Assembly: GCF_028583425.1 (NCBI RefSeq)
Contig: NC_072798.1
Coordinates: forward strand, 15,068,501-15,132,500
Source: Eublepharis macularius
Lineage: Eukaryota; Chordata; Lepidosauria; Squamata; Eublepharidae
Length of the DNA: 64,000 bases
Direction of reading: 5' to 3'
Shown here: positions 1 to 10,196 of the stretch, piece after piece
Layout of the letters: the number at the start of each line of letters is the position of its first letter
Position numbering within the stretch: the first letter of the stretch is position 1
Notes under the pieces: model-generated
The model's input: the letters and a program-made list of their open reading frames with translations, nothing else
Told to the model about the DNA's origin: nothing
Databases searched by the model: none
Translations under genes and position numbers: made by a program

Positions 1-340
1 AAGGTATGCCAGACTGGCATTCTATACATAGACTGTTAAAAGCCAGTTTCTCTTAGTTTGACCTTCGTTCCACAGTTGTTGCAAGAAGAAAAATAGAATA
101 ATCTCATGTACCCAAAGCTCAGAGCTCCTTAGACAAAGGACAGAACACAATATATAAAATGACCTTTTTCAAAATCATTTGGATTTTATTCTTACAGGGC
201 AATCGGTGATTTAGAACATTTATCACTATTGGACAGCCTATATTAAGATATCACTTCCTATGTTAATACTATGAAAGTATTAACAAAGGAATGACAAATT
301 AACGATGCCTTGTTCGGGGGTACTAAAAAGCCAAGGGATA
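1..340. other. Unique intergenic sequence, nothing recognised
   Basis: AT-rich sequence without a repeat family I can name, without a convincing open frame and without paired splice sites. It ends at the 8-bp duplication flanking the next element. Confidence 0.5.
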
Positions 341-348
341 GGTCTAAG

Positions 349-1188
349 TACAGTTGCCACGGTTTTTTTGCCAGACTGTCCAGGGAAAACAAATTTGAAA
401 AAATGGACACCTGCACGTGCTCCTGGGAACCTTAGGATTACCAGGTCCCTTACCCTCCCAGCGGGAGGCGGGGGACCTAGTGTTTACCTTTCTTGTGGCC
501 TCAGCATGCTTCACTTCCGTGCTTTGTGCACATAGCCCTGCACCCACGTGATGATGTCACTTCCAGTGATGTCGCTTCCAGACAACATCACCGTGTGGGT
601 ACAGGAGCACACTTCACAACAGGCCGATTTGGGCATCAATTGGGCCCAATTCAGCCTGCTTGGGGCCCAAATCTGCCTGCTGCAAAGTACGTGCATGCTC
701 TTGGGAAGGCACGATGATGTCACTCCCTGGAGTGACATTGTCGCACCACCTCCAGGAGCGTACCCAGGAGGCCCCTTCTTGCACCCTTCTCCTCCACTGG
801 CCAGGTGAGTGGGGAGGGGGTGGAGGCTGAAAGTGGGGATTCCCCCACCCCCACCAGGGGAATGACCTGGGGTGTGCCCAGGCAGGTGTGCAAGCTGGCC
901 TGCTGCACACCCAAGGAGCAGGCTGCCAGGTCACCTGCCCAGCCCGCTGCCCACCCGGGGAGCAGCCCACCTGTGCACCCAACTGCCAGGCCTGCTGTGC
1001 TCCTGGGGAGCAGCCAGCCAGCCAGCCTGCCCAGCCTCTTGCGCTCCAGTGATGATGTTCTGGAAGTGACATCATCATGCTGGGGCCTGGAGTGTACACG
1101 CACTTTGTACGCACCCCAAGGAAAAACACAAAGGGGAAGTGGCAGGACCCTTGTCTAGTTTGGAGAGGAAAGCCATCTGGCAATGCTA
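349..1188. mobile_element. Non-autonomous hAT-like DNA transposon, 840 bp
   Basis: The element is flanked by an identical 8-bp direct repeat, ggtctaag, at 341-348 and 1189-1196. The outer ends are imperfect inverted repeats (tacagttgcca on the left, tggcaatgcta on the right). An 8-bp duplication with TA-starting termini is the hAT signature. The interior is GC-rich and carries several copies of a gatgatgtcac motif in both orientations. No transposase is visible; the long open frames here (for example minus strand 1201-614) are low-complexity readings of repeat DNA, not genes. Confidence 0.65.
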
Positions 1189-1449
1189 GGTCTAAGAGCA
1201 CCTGATGACGCTAAGAAGACTTGAGTCTAGTGAATTCCTGGATGGAGAAAGAGCATGGGGACTCTATATATATTGCCAGGAGCTCCAACACCAAGATATG
1301 AATGTAGGCTTTGATCCAGACGTCCTGAAGGAGGATCAGTCCCCCAACCCCACTTCCCAAAATGGCTGCAGAAGATCTGTGGACCACCCAGTGTGTGTTG
1401 GGAGGTGTTTGGGGGACATATGGAGCTGCCTGAGTTGGAACATCGGCCC

Positions 1450-1672
1450 ATTTATTTATTTGTTATATCCTGCTTTCCTCTCCAACGGGGCCACAGAGGC
1501 GCTTACCACTTTCTCCCCTTCTCCGTTTTATCACCATGACAACCCTGTGAAGTAGGTTAGGCTGACCGTGTGTGAGCAGCCCAAAGTCATTCAGCAAGCT
1601 TCCATGGCCAAATGGGGATTCGAACCCGGGTGTCTTGCTCTGACACTCTAACCACTACACTACTCAGGCTTT
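1450..1672 (-). mobile_element. tRNA-derived SINE (gtgtagtggttagagt family)
   Basis: Reverse orientation copy. It shows the A/T-rich tail (tttatttattt), the body 'acaaccctgtgaagtaggtt', and a tRNA-like head with an intact B-box-like gattcgaacc followed by 'ctctaaccactacac'. This is the most abundant SINE in the window. Confidence 0.8.
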
Positions 1673-1907
1673 CTATCTAGCTCAGTATTGTCAATTCTAA
1701 CTGGCACCCGCTCTCCAGGGTCTCGCTATGGATACAGCATAGTGGCTGGGAGAACAATCAAGAAGGCTGTTGGTTCCGGCCTCATATAAGCCACAAACAG
1801 ACTAAATGGCTTTAAATAAGCAGCTCCCCACATGCCATATGGGGACAACAATACTGGCCTACCTCATAGGACTATTGCGATATCCATTAAACTCTAAAAC
1901 TGCATAA

Positions 1908-2066
1908 GAGAGCCAGTGTTGTATAGTGGTTAGAGTGTCGTGCTAGAATCTAGGAGACCCAGGTTTGAATCCCCACTCTGCCATGGAAGGACGCTGGGTG
2001 ACCCTGGGCCAGTGACAAACTCTCAGCCTAACCTTCCTCTCACGGTTGTTAACAACAACAACAACC
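1908..2066 (+). mobile_element. tRNA-derived SINE, forward copy
   Basis: Starts with 'gagagccagtgttgtatagt', has the box-B-like ggtttgaatcccc and the conserved 'ctcagcctaacctt' body, and ends in a (aac)n tract. Confidence 0.75.
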
Positions 2067-2069
2067 TAT

Positions 2070-2251
2070 ATGTATTTTAAATTGTATAATTCTGAATGTT
2101 TTTATGGTTGTTAACTTATATTAATGGTTTTATGTCTTTTAATTGTATGTGTTTGTAATCCGCCCTGAGCCTGCTGGTGTGGGGAGGGCGGAATATAAAC
2201 TGCAAATCAATCAATAAATAAACAAATAAATAAATAAATGATGATGATGAT
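2070..2251 (+). mobile_element. LINE/SINE 3' tail ending in ATAA microsatellite
   Basis: AT-rich body followed by 'ccgccctgagcc' and 'gggcggaatataaa', a 3' end seen repeatedly in squamate LINE/SINE tails, then (aaat)n and (gat)n repeats. Family assignment (CR1- or L2-like) is uncertain. Confidence 0.5.
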
Positions 2252-2475
2252 AGCAGCACTTATATACTGCTCTTCTAGACAGATTAGTGCTTCACTCAGA
2301 GTGGTGAACAAGTTAGTGTTATTATTATCCCCACAATACACAGCTGGGGAGCTGAGGCTGAGAGGAGTGGCTTACCCAAGGCCACCCACTGAGCTCATGG
2401 CAGCAGTGGGATTTGAACCAGCAGAGTGCTGATTCACAGCCAAACCACTGAACCACTGAGCTACAGCAGCTCTCT
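2246..2475 (-). mobile_element. tRNA-derived SINE, variant subfamily
   Basis: Reverse copy with 'tatatactgctcttctagac', 'acccaaggccacccactgag' and 'gaaccagcagagtgctgatt'. The same subfamily recurs at 3798 and 38730. Confidence 0.7.
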
Positions 2476-2660
2476 ACTGAAAATACGCTTGTGAAAATAA
2501 AATGAAGGAGAGAACGATGTAAGCCATTTGGAGTCCCCATTCAGGAGAATGGTAGGGGATAAATGAAGTAAATAAATAAAAATAGTAACTGGAGATGTCA
2601 CGGATTGAACTTGAGGTCTTTTGCATGCAGATGCTCTACTTTCACTAAACTTTAGCTGTT
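2476..2660. mobile_element. SINE tail fragment and tRNA-Ala-like SINE head fragment
   Basis: 2480-2590 is the 3' part of the common tRNA SINE (forward, ending in 'gaagtaaataaataaa'). 2592-2650 is a minus-strand fragment of the tRNA-Ala-like SINE ('ttgcatgcagatgctctac'). Confidence 0.5.
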
Positions 2661-3790
2661 TGAGCTAAAGATAGTTCCCTGTTAGCATCACCCTCAAACT
2701 GGAGGACATGGGAGTCATAAGCAACGCCGAACGCACATGGCCTGGAATTCTGGCTCAGAGCAGCAATTAATTCTTCCCATCAAAGTCAGTCGGTTGAAAC
2801 CGCCACAAGAAAAACCTGATGCCAGTTCACTTTAAAAGGCCCTTCCGTGCAGCAAAGTGGGAAGTTGGTTTTTTTCCTCTATCATATTTATTCCTAGCCC
2901 GGCTTAAAAGAAACAGCGACTGGCACTGATACATACTGGAGTGACCTTGAATATGAATCAGAAAAAGAGCAGACTGCTTCCAAAAGGATGTTAGCAGTTT
3001 TGGCTCACACGTTGCGACAGTCAGGAAGGAACAAAAGCAACTGACTGTTCCCTTTGGGAAAAAAAATTGTTAAAAGTGACCTTTTGTATGAATAATGAAC
3101 TGGTGCCAAAGTAATTTCTCCCTGAGTTTCTCTGAAAAGTGCATGCACTTCTATGATTGTTATAACACGACTGCCAATTGCAGTAGGGTTTTATTTATTA
3201 CCGGTCTATCCAACGTAGCTCCCAACGTAGCTATACATTTTGTATAGCAAAAAAGTTTAATAAGACATCCATGAAGGGCAAAAATAGAGATAAAACACAC
3301 ACTTAACAGGGATGCAGACTAGAAGAAAAATGAGAGCATTGAGACATGAAACCTGTACCCAAGTTCTAGCCTAAGTTTGTTTAGTGGCTCTTGGTGGATA
3401 CATCATATTTTGAATTCAAACATCTGGTAGTGTATTTAACAAATTTATACCCTGCTAAGTCTCCTGAAGCAGTTTCTAAATCAAAGGTCCAAGACAAATA
3501 CAAAAGATCAACCTAAAAATGACCCTAAACAGTCTTAAACAACAAAAACACAGATTCTTATGCCTTTAAACTCTTATGTACACAGTGTGGGACTGTGCAG
3601 TGCTGTTTTATCCATTACACACTATTGGCACCGAGCCTAGAGCCAAGAGATTTTCAAGGGCGCACAAAAATATTTGAAACCTAGAGGAAAAATTATTGGC
3701 TCCAAAATACAAAAAGGAAACAGCAAAATCAAAATTAATAAAAGCAAAATTATAAAAATCCTTTCAATTTTTTTCCAGAAAAAATATATG
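2661..3790. other. Unique intergenic sequence
   Basis: I see no gene, no paired splice sites around an open frame and no named repeat in this AT-rich stretch. Confidence 0.45.
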
Positions 3791-3797
3791 TTTAATG

Positions 3798-4210
3798 TAA
3801 GATGTGGATGCTTATATATCACCGTTCTAGGCAGATTAGTGCCCCAATCAGAGCAGTGTTTATTATCGCCGCAAAACAGCTGGGGAGCTGGGGCTGAAAG
3901 GAGTGGCTTACCCAAGACCACCTGCTGAGCTCATGGCAATAGTGGGAGTCGAACCAGCAGAGTGCAGATTCGCAACCCAACCACTTACCCAAGGCCACCT
4001 GCTGAGCTCATGGCAGTAGTGGGAGCCGAACCAGCAGAGTGCAGATTGGCAACCCAACCACTTACCCAAGGCCACCCGCTGATCTCATGGCAGTAGTAGA
4101 ATTCGAACCAGCAGAGTTCAGATTCACAACACAACCACTTACCCAAGGCCACCTGCTGAGCTCATGGCAGTAGTGGGAGTCGAACCAGCAGAGTGTTTAT
4201 TCGCAGCATT
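3798..4210 (-). repeat. SINE with internal 77-bp tandem expansion
   Basis: A reverse tRNA-SINE (variant subfamily) whose head region has been amplified. The block beginning 'cttacccaag' starts at 3907, 3984, 4061 and 4138, an exact 77-bp period, about four units to 4210. Each unit includes the box-B-like 'gaaccagcagagt'. Units differ by a few substitutions, so the expansion is not very recent. Confidence 0.8.
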
Positions 4211-4370
4211 ATGCTATAGCAACATATGATATAGGGTGGGGCCTCCAAAAGTAAAAGTGCCGAGGGCCTAGGAAGATCTTAAAATGGCCCTCAGACCGTG
4301 GTACGTTAAGGACCATCTTATTCTATAGAAACATTAATAGCATCTTCTGATACCCTGTGGTCTCCATTTA

Positions 4371-4790
4371 CTAGACCAAAATAGGTTGCCTCAAGGGACA
4401 GGACTCCTGATTGGAGCTCAGCAACCCCAAAGGGAGCCATGGGGGGCCTTGAAAGGGTAATGAAGTGGGTTCAGAACTGGGGTGGTGAGACAACGGAAAG
4501 GAGGGAGAGCAGAACAAGAGTTGAGGGCAATCAGAGGGGGGGGGGGGCAGAGAAGCGGCAGCCAGTGGGGTAAGAAGCTGGGGCAGGGAAGGAGCAGGAG
4601 ACAGTGGGGGAGTGATATTTCTCCTCTCCTCACCTCTTATATAAATGTTTTTAAAACAAAAGGAACGTGTGTCAGAGAGAGAGAGAATTAAATATATGCA
4701 CAAGTGCCAAAACAAGGGGGGGGGGGAGCCCAAGCTATAGCAGTAACAGGACTGAGCTAAGAAGCAGAGGCAAAAATAAGAGGGAAGAAT
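4371..4790. other. G-rich unique stretch with poly-G runs
   Basis: Purine-rich sequence with poly-G runs near 4540 and 4720. The minus-strand open frame here (4805-4371) is rich in Pro, Leu and Ser and looks like the complement of low-complexity purine DNA. No gene is supported. Confidence 0.5.
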
Positions 4791-5004
4791 AGGGGTTGCC
4801 AACATCCCTGGCGGTAGCTGGAGATGTCCAGGAATTACAACTGGGCTACAGAGACCATTTCCACTGGAAAAAAACAGCTGCTTTGAAGGGTTGACTCTCT
4901 GGCATTATACCCTGCTGAGCTCTCTCCCTTCCCCAAACCCCACCCTCTCCAGTCTCCACCCCTCAAATCTCCAAGAATTTCCCAACCTGGAGCTGGCAAT
5001 CCTA
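4790..5004 (-). mobile_element. hAT-like MITE, TAGGGTTGCC family
   Basis: Ends are taggggttgccaac and ctggcaatccta. The interior has the family blocks 'ggagatgtccagg' and 'cccaacctggagctgg'. No clean 8-bp duplication is visible for this copy. Confidence 0.65.
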
Positions 5005-5489
5005 GACATTCCCCTGCTGGGCAAATGCAGACATTTGGCCCCCTGTGGACTCATCTGCCGTTTGCTTTTTACCAAAAACTAGAGGAAAGATTTCTTATGT
5101 GTGTGCGCTTAATTTTGATATGAGGAAGCAACAAAGGGAGAAATAAGAAAGGTTCTGAACAATTGGGGGGGGGGGTAGAAAAAAGAGGAAGATTGTACAG
5201 CATAGTTGATCTCAGGACAGCTGACAGACTCCAGGTGAGAGCTGGGCTTCTTTTAAGATTCATGAAGAACAGGCTAAGTTATAAAGGGTAGCTAGCTAAC
5301 AAGCTCCCCCTGCCCTCCTCCATGTTGTCCTCCCATCAACCCAATAAAGTTAGTTAGAGTGACTGGTACAAGACTACTCGATGAGATTCAGAGCTGAGAG
5401 GGTACTACAAGCCTGGTCTACCTATCAACCCATTTTCCCCAGCCTTCCCTTCCAAGAAGTTAAAAGTAGCAGATGTAGTTACCTCCCAC

Positions 5490-5749
5490 CAGGGCTTTTT
5501 TTCTGGGGAAAGAGGTGGTGGAACTCAGTGGGTTGCCCTCGGAGAAAATGGTCACATGGCCGGTGGCCCCGCCCCCTGATCTCCAGACAGAGGGGAGCTT
5601 AGATTGCCCTCCGTGCCGCTTGGCAGCGCAGAGGGCAATCTAAACTCCCCTCTGTCTGGAGATCAGGGGGCGGGGCCACCAGCCATGTGACCATTTTCAA
5701 GAGGTTCCGGAACTCTGTTCCACCGCGTTCCAGCTGAAAAAAAGCCCTG
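5490..5749. mobile_element. Palindromic hAT-like MITE, CAGGGC family, copy 1
   Basis: 260 bp, starting cagggctttttttc and ending gaaaaaaagccctg. It is flanked by an exact 8-bp duplication, cctcccac, at 482-489 of the 5-kb block (5482-5489) and 5750-5757. Most of the element folds on itself: the 'ctgatctccagacagagggg' arm near 5575 is mirrored near 5650. It is inserted into a SINE that continues on the right. Confidence 0.85.
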
Positions 5750-5756
5750 CCTCCCA

Positions 5757-5911
5757 CCATTTTATCTCCACAACAACCCTCTGAGGTAAGGCAGGCTGAG
5801 AGAATATGACTGGCTCAAATTCCCCTGGTAAGCTTCATGGAAAAATGTGGATTTGCACCTAGTTCTCCCATGTCTCAGTCAGACATTCTAACTAGTACAC
5901 CCCTCTTCTTC
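5757..5911 (-). mobile_element. tRNA-derived SINE fragment
   Basis: Reverse copy ('tctccacaacaaccctctga', 'cattctaactagtacac'), interrupted on its left by the CAGGGC MITE. Confidence 0.6.
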
Positions 5912-6187
5912 ACTCAGCAGCCCTCTAACCCCAATTCCACAATGAGTTTCCTAACCACTGCACCACACCGGAATCAAACATGTACTGGACTTATCCTGCA
6001 AATTGCAGAAGGATCCTTAAATCCTCCCCCCCCCCATACCATCCCTACGTAAGTTCGCAATGCTTTTGCACACGTCAACAACTCCACAACCCTCACAGGC
6101 TGAGGCCAAGTCAAATCACCTTGCCTCTTAAGGACACCGTTTTCCAGAGAAACGCTGCAGGCAATTCTGCTTTAACAAATAACCTAC

Positions 6188-6256
6188 CTTGAACGATTCG
6201 GTCACATGCTTTGCGGCTGCTGCTGTACATCCAGCTGCACAGTCGTTTTGACAACC
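6188..6256 (-). CDS. Candidate 69-bp exon, unidentified
   Basis: On the minus strand a tcctttacag acceptor precedes a 69-bp segment that ends TTCAAG before a strong gtaggt donor. The segment is open in two frames. In phase 0 it reads 23 residues beginning GCQNDCAAGC and ending HVTESFK, with a Cys-x3-Cys-x3-Cys pattern and an alanine-rich middle; the other open frame includes SKRLCSW. Length is a multiple of three, so the exon would be symmetric. I do not recognise the protein, and no partner exon was found nearby. It sits in non-repetitive DNA between a SINE and the Bov-B insertion. It may be a real exon of an unseen gene, a non-coding RNA exon, or chance. Confidence 0.3.
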
Positions 6257-6745
6257 CTGTAAAGGACAAAACACGGTTTGAAATATATATACTGGCCACA
6301 GAATGTTGCAGAGCACCTGGCCAGAAAACGCTCAAAAAGAAATCAGGTCATTATCGCTTGGCCAAGGCTCAAAACCCTACCTGAGGTCTACAGTTCTCAC
6401 GGTCCATTTTGCCCCAAAACAAATCCCTTGAGCCTTTTACACTTGTGGGCTTGTAAGAGGATTGGGTAAATCCTCCTTTACTCTGTACGGACCCCAAGCT
6501 GCCGAGAGACAAGAGCGTAATTGTTGCCACTTAAAGTCGAAACAATGCTGAGCGGTTGGCATGCATCAAGTCAGTGGAGCCCCTTGTATTGTCTGTTTGA
6601 AGGCAAAATGCGAAAAGAGGACAGGAGCATGAAAGGTGGGATAGGTTCAGCTTTTGACAGTCAGTCACTTTAAATTAAACAAGGTCAATTGGGTCAAACA
6701 TCCAGAAAAACATGATGAAGGGCAAGCATGACTTAGTCAATAGGT
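6257..6745. other. Unique sequence
   Basis: Non-repetitive stretch flanking the candidate exon. No further exon-like segment with both splice sites is evident. Confidence 0.4.
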
Positions 6746-6758
6746 AATTTACCCGGCT

Positions 6759-7253
6759 GTGTGTGTGTTATGTGCCGTCAAGTCGCGACCCTATGAATGA
6801 AAGACCTCCAAAACGTTCTCTCTCTAACAGACCTACTCAGATCCTGCAAACTGGAGGACGTGGCTTCTTTTATTGAGTCAAACCATCTCATTTTAGGTCT
6901 TCCTCTTTTCCTGCTGCCTTCCATTTTTCTTAGCATTATTGACTTTTCCAGAGAATCTTGTCTTCTCATAATGTGACCAAAGTACGATAGCTTTAGAGTG
7001 GAACTACAAGTGACAAAAGGCACAGGTTGGACACTTGTCAGCTTCCCTCAAGTTTTGATGGGAAATGTAGGCGTGCTGGTCTTGCAGCTTGGCTCTCCGA
7101 CTGCTGTCCAATGGACTTTTCAACTGTCACTTGTCCAACATTCCGCCAAGCTGCCTACATTTCCCATCAAAACTTGAGGAAGCTGACAAGTGTCCGACCT
7201 GTGCCTTTTGTCACTTGTGGTTCCGCTCTTAGTCTTGTCATTTTAGTCTTGTC
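6759..7253 (-). mobile_element. 5'-truncated Bov-B (RTE) LINE with nested MITE
   Basis: A minus-strand reading from 6995 to 6778 gives the carboxy end of an RTE reverse transcriptase: YFGHIMRRQDSLEKSIML, then KRGRPKMRWFDSI. This is the characteristic Bov-B C-terminal block. It is followed by the Bov-B 3' end ('gtcgcgacttgacggcacat' on the minus strand). A 13-bp target duplication, aatttacccggct (6746-6758) and aatttacctggct (7254-7266), bounds the insertion. A Harbinger-like MITE at 6996-7228 lies inside it. Bov-B is typical of squamates and some mammals. Confidence 0.8.
6996..7228. mobile_element. Harbinger-like palindromic MITE nested in Bov-B
   Basis: 233 bp with termini gagtggaac and gttccgctc, flanked by TTA at 6993-6995 and 7229-7231. 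The outer ~85 bp on each side are near-perfect inverted copies (for example 'tcaagttttgatgggaaatg' and its complement). A 3-bp TTA duplication and a GAG start fit PIF/Harbinger. Confidence 0.75.
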
Positions 7254-7786
7254 AATTTACCTGGCTACATTTGAGTAATTGCAAACACACCATTCCAGTA
7301 GTAAAAGAACAGCGTGAAATCACGCTGTAAAGTGGGAAGGGGGGAAACTTCCTTCCTATCACTAAGTATCCTACAGGCTCATCAGCATATTTGTCTGAGA
7401 GCCAAACTACACGACAACCCGTGCCTGCTGTGCCCATGCCCACCAATGCCAGTTTATAAGATACTTTAGTAGATCAAAAATTGCCACGAGGGGCCATGGA
7501 ACAGCAGTACCATGCAGTCTTGTTTCCCCCCATCCCTTTTCAATTGCAAAACAGACCCCCATGACTATTTCATCAGGTGTAGTTTTGGGACAATGCACAC
7601 ATTATAAATTCCTCATGTCCTCCCTGTGTGTCCAGTCAAAAGACAGCATGTTGGAGCTCTGTGTTTAGAACTTAACTCACAGGATCATGAGGGCCTAGTT
7701 TAGCTCAGGACCTCAATGAACAGAGAGGAGGGGGGTTAAGTGTCCCCCCCTTGCCATTTTCCTGACATTAGACAGATGGGGGTTCT

Positions 7787-7982
7787 CCTGACCTGGATAG
7801 CCTGGGTAAGCCTGATCTCATCACATCTCAGAAGCTAAACTGGCTCGGCCTTGGTTAGTAATTGGATGGGAGACCTCCAACGAAGACTAGGGCTGTAGAG
7901 GCAGGCAATGGCAAACCACCTCTGTTAGTCTCTTGCCGTTAAAACCCCAGCAGGGGTCAGCCTATATCAGCGATGGCTTGTG
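7787..7982 (+). mobile_element. 5S-rRNA-derived SINE
   Basis: The head follows 5S rRNA: 'gcctgatctcatcacatctc', 'agaagctaa', then 'ggttagtaattggatgggag' and 'acc'. These match the internal promoter region of vertebrate 5S rRNA. The body 'ggcaatggcaaaccacctct' and a Bov-B-like tail follow. It is a SINE, not a 5S gene: it diverges, and the 5S 3' end is missing. Confidence 0.8.
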
Positions 7983-8387
7983 GGCATTCTCCACCAAACA
8001 GATCTGGGGAGCCTCGATTTGTCCTTCTGGAAAACTAACATGTAGTTATGAGTAGGGCAAATAGCAGGCCCTCGGGGTTGTTTGAGGTTGGGAAAACAGT
8101 GCAGTGGGGAAGGCTTAATGTTTCCACTCATGTGCCACGTCCCAACTCGAATCAGACCTTGGAAATTAAGTTCTAAATATGGAACCCCCCAGGACATGTC
8201 TGATAGACAGGACTTTGGCAGCCACATCGGGGGCCATAAAGACATTGTAGCATGCAAATTGGACCTTAAGTTGCTGGACTTCAGGAGTTGGGGGGTGGGT
8301 GGGGGGAAGACAGCTTAAAGCCTCAGAAGCAAAGCTGCTTAAAGAGAAGGAACACAGAAGCCAGAAAACGTAAGATGCCTGGATGTA

Positions 8388-8640
8388 TTGTTTTACACAC
8401 TTGGCTTCTGGAGGATAAATCCTAAATTAGCCCTTGAGATTGCAAAACGCTGCTCTGCGGAGATGCCAGCTTCGCAGGAAACTTGCAAGAAAATTATAGA
8501 GTTGGCTAGGGATATGCAGCTTCTCTTCTCCTCTCACTGGATTGGGCCCCAGGAAAGCATTGGTGGGTAAGACCAAACTGCCTCCAGTGCTAGGATTCTC
8601 ACGGGACGCCATGCTCCCTCCCACCGAGAAAATTTGCTAG
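8388..8640. other. Unique sequence with a short open frame, no gene called
   Basis: A plus-strand open frame (8388-8570) has a GTAAG near its end but no good acceptor on its left. I do not support a gene here. Confidence 0.35.
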
Positions 8641-8757
8641 AGAGGAAGCGTAGCAGCATGGTGACTAAGAGAATCCCTGACCTTCTTTAGAGTAAATTTA
8701 CCCAAGCAACTCAGTAACTAGGCATCATTTAAATTCTAGGGATTTTCCATTCACTGT

Positions 8758-8945
8758 AAAGAGTACAGTAGCACCTTTAAGACTAACCAACTTTATTGTA
8801 GCATAAGCTTTCGAGAGATGCATCTGACGAAGAGAGCTGTGGCTCTCAAAAGCTCCTGCTACAATAAAGTTGGTTAGTCTTAAAGGTGCTACTGGACTCT
8901 TTACTACTTTGCTACAACAGACTAACACGGCTAACTCCTCTGGAT
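8758..8945. mobile_element. Fold-back retroelement copy (possibly Penelope-like)
   Basis: Two inverted arms share 'cctttaagactaaccaactt' and its complement 'aagttggttagtcttaaagg'. They are joined near 'gcatctgacgaagagagctg', and the right side carries the unpaired end 'cagactaacacggctaactc'. The same family is at 23207, 32385, 37982, 43837 and 55765. Confidence 0.7.
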
Positions 8946-8964
8946 CCATTAACTGTGTCGTCTG

Positions 8965-9395
8965 TGTATGTGTGTAATGTGCTCTCAAGTCGCAGCTGAC
9001 TCATGGCAAACTTTGTTGGAGTTTTCAAGGAAAGAGATGTTCAGAGGTGGTTTGCCATTGGCTGTTTCCACAACACTTACCTTAATCCGGAACGCCGTGG
9101 AACATCGTGAAAAAAACGTGGAAGATAGCATCTTCTCGCACAAGTTTTGTGCGATGTCGTGCAAAACTTGCACGAGAAGACGCTTTCTTCCACGTTTTTT
9201 TCACGACGTTCCGCGGCATTCCGGATGAAGGTATATAGTGTGGAAACAGCCATTGTCTGGCTCTACAAACCAGGGCTTCCTTGCTGGTCTCCCATCTAAA
9301 TACTAACCAGGGCAGACCCTGCTTAGCCTCCAGGATCTGATGGGATCAAGCTTGCCTGGACCATCCAAGTCAGGGCAACGGTGTTGTACTTACTA
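8965..9395 (-). mobile_element. 5S-rRNA-derived SINE, reverse, split by a MITE
   Basis: From the left: Bov-B-like tail ('gtgctctcaagtcgcagctg'), body ('cagaggtggtttgccattg'), then after the insertion at 9061-9250 the 5S-like head ('ctggtctcccatctaaatac', 'cctgcttagcctcc'). Confidence 0.75.
9061..9250. mobile_element. Palindromic MITE, 190 bp, inserted in a 5S SINE
   Basis: Ends gctgtttccac and gtggaaacagc, with the 5-bp repeat cattg at 9056-9060 and 9251-9255. Arms are long ('cgtgaaaaaaacgtggaag' with its complement), so nearly the whole element forms one hairpin around 'tttgtgcgatgtcgtgcaaa'. The superfamily is not certain; the 5-bp duplication fits neither hAT (8) nor Harbinger (3) well. 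Confidence 0.7.
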
Positions 9396-9573
9396 TTAAA
9401 ATATATTTACTCCAATACTTACAGTCTTGAAAACTAAAAACACATAAAATATGGTATACCTCGCCCCCATTTAGCCTCCTTCTTAAGAAACAACATGAAA
9501 CTTAAACCTCATTCAAAGCCCTTGCGAATAAAATGTTCTAGCAGATGACACAGGGGCCACTTGAAGTAAAGAC

Positions 9574-10110
9574 AGATTTATTTATTTGTCATTTATAGTC
9601 CGCCTTTCTCACCAAGACTCAAGGCAGATTACATATTATGAGCCTAGTACAATCAGTATCAAGTACAATATCAAGGACATTTCCATAAACAATGCCATAG
9701 GGTAAATATAAACAAGTTTACAAAGACATACCATTAGCAAGGATCCAATACAGATTAGAAGAAATGCTGAAACAGAACATAATCGATTCTACGACTAACA
9801 TTTGACAACATGAAGTACGGTAGTGCATAGGTGTACCTATTTGAAGCAGCAGATAGCATGCAAAGCAACATGGTGAAATCTATGGTCCCTAACTCATTAG
9901 CAAAGTATCTGAGATTAGTGAAGCATCTGAGATATGTGGGACAAATCGAAAGTTGCAACTGGAAGACCACAGTTGTAGCGATAGAGCAGCTTAGAAATAG
10001 GTCCCTTCTGGCATGATTTGCTTGTTGCATTAGACCATCTCCTCTCGAGGAAACCACTTGCTTAGCTAAAGCAATAGACTTGTCTGTGGCTCTCACCACG
10101 GAGGCTACCA
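9574..10110. mobile_element. Interspersed repeat, probably LINE 3' region, family unknown
   Basis: Shares long blocks with 58656-59060, such as 'atttccataaacaatgccat' and 'gaagaaatgctgaaacagag' with one change. It begins with 'tttatagtccgcctttctca', a tail shared by squamate retroelements. I cannot name the family. Confidence 0.55.
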
Positions 10111-10196
10111 TCAAATTAATATGTACACGTTAAAACACTACAAAAATGTAATACGAACATAATGTGTAGAATGGGCAACGGAAGCTTTTTATGGTG

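Noticed and set aside
614-1201. 195-codon open frame on the minus strand
   Set aside because: It lies almost wholly inside a hAT-like non-coding element, is low in complexity and has no domain.
3907-4210. CRISPR-like array
   Set aside because: Tandem 77-bp units derive from a SINE and have no unique spacers; the host is a vertebrate.
4371-4805. 144-codon Pro/Leu-rich open frame on the minus strand
   Set aside because: Complement of a purine-rich low-complexity tract; its left part overlaps a MITE boundary.
7787-7982. 5S rRNA gene
   Set aside because: The 5S-like part is internal-promoter sequence attached to a SINE body and tail; divergent and dispersed copies at 8965, 49008 and 60632 show it is a SINE.
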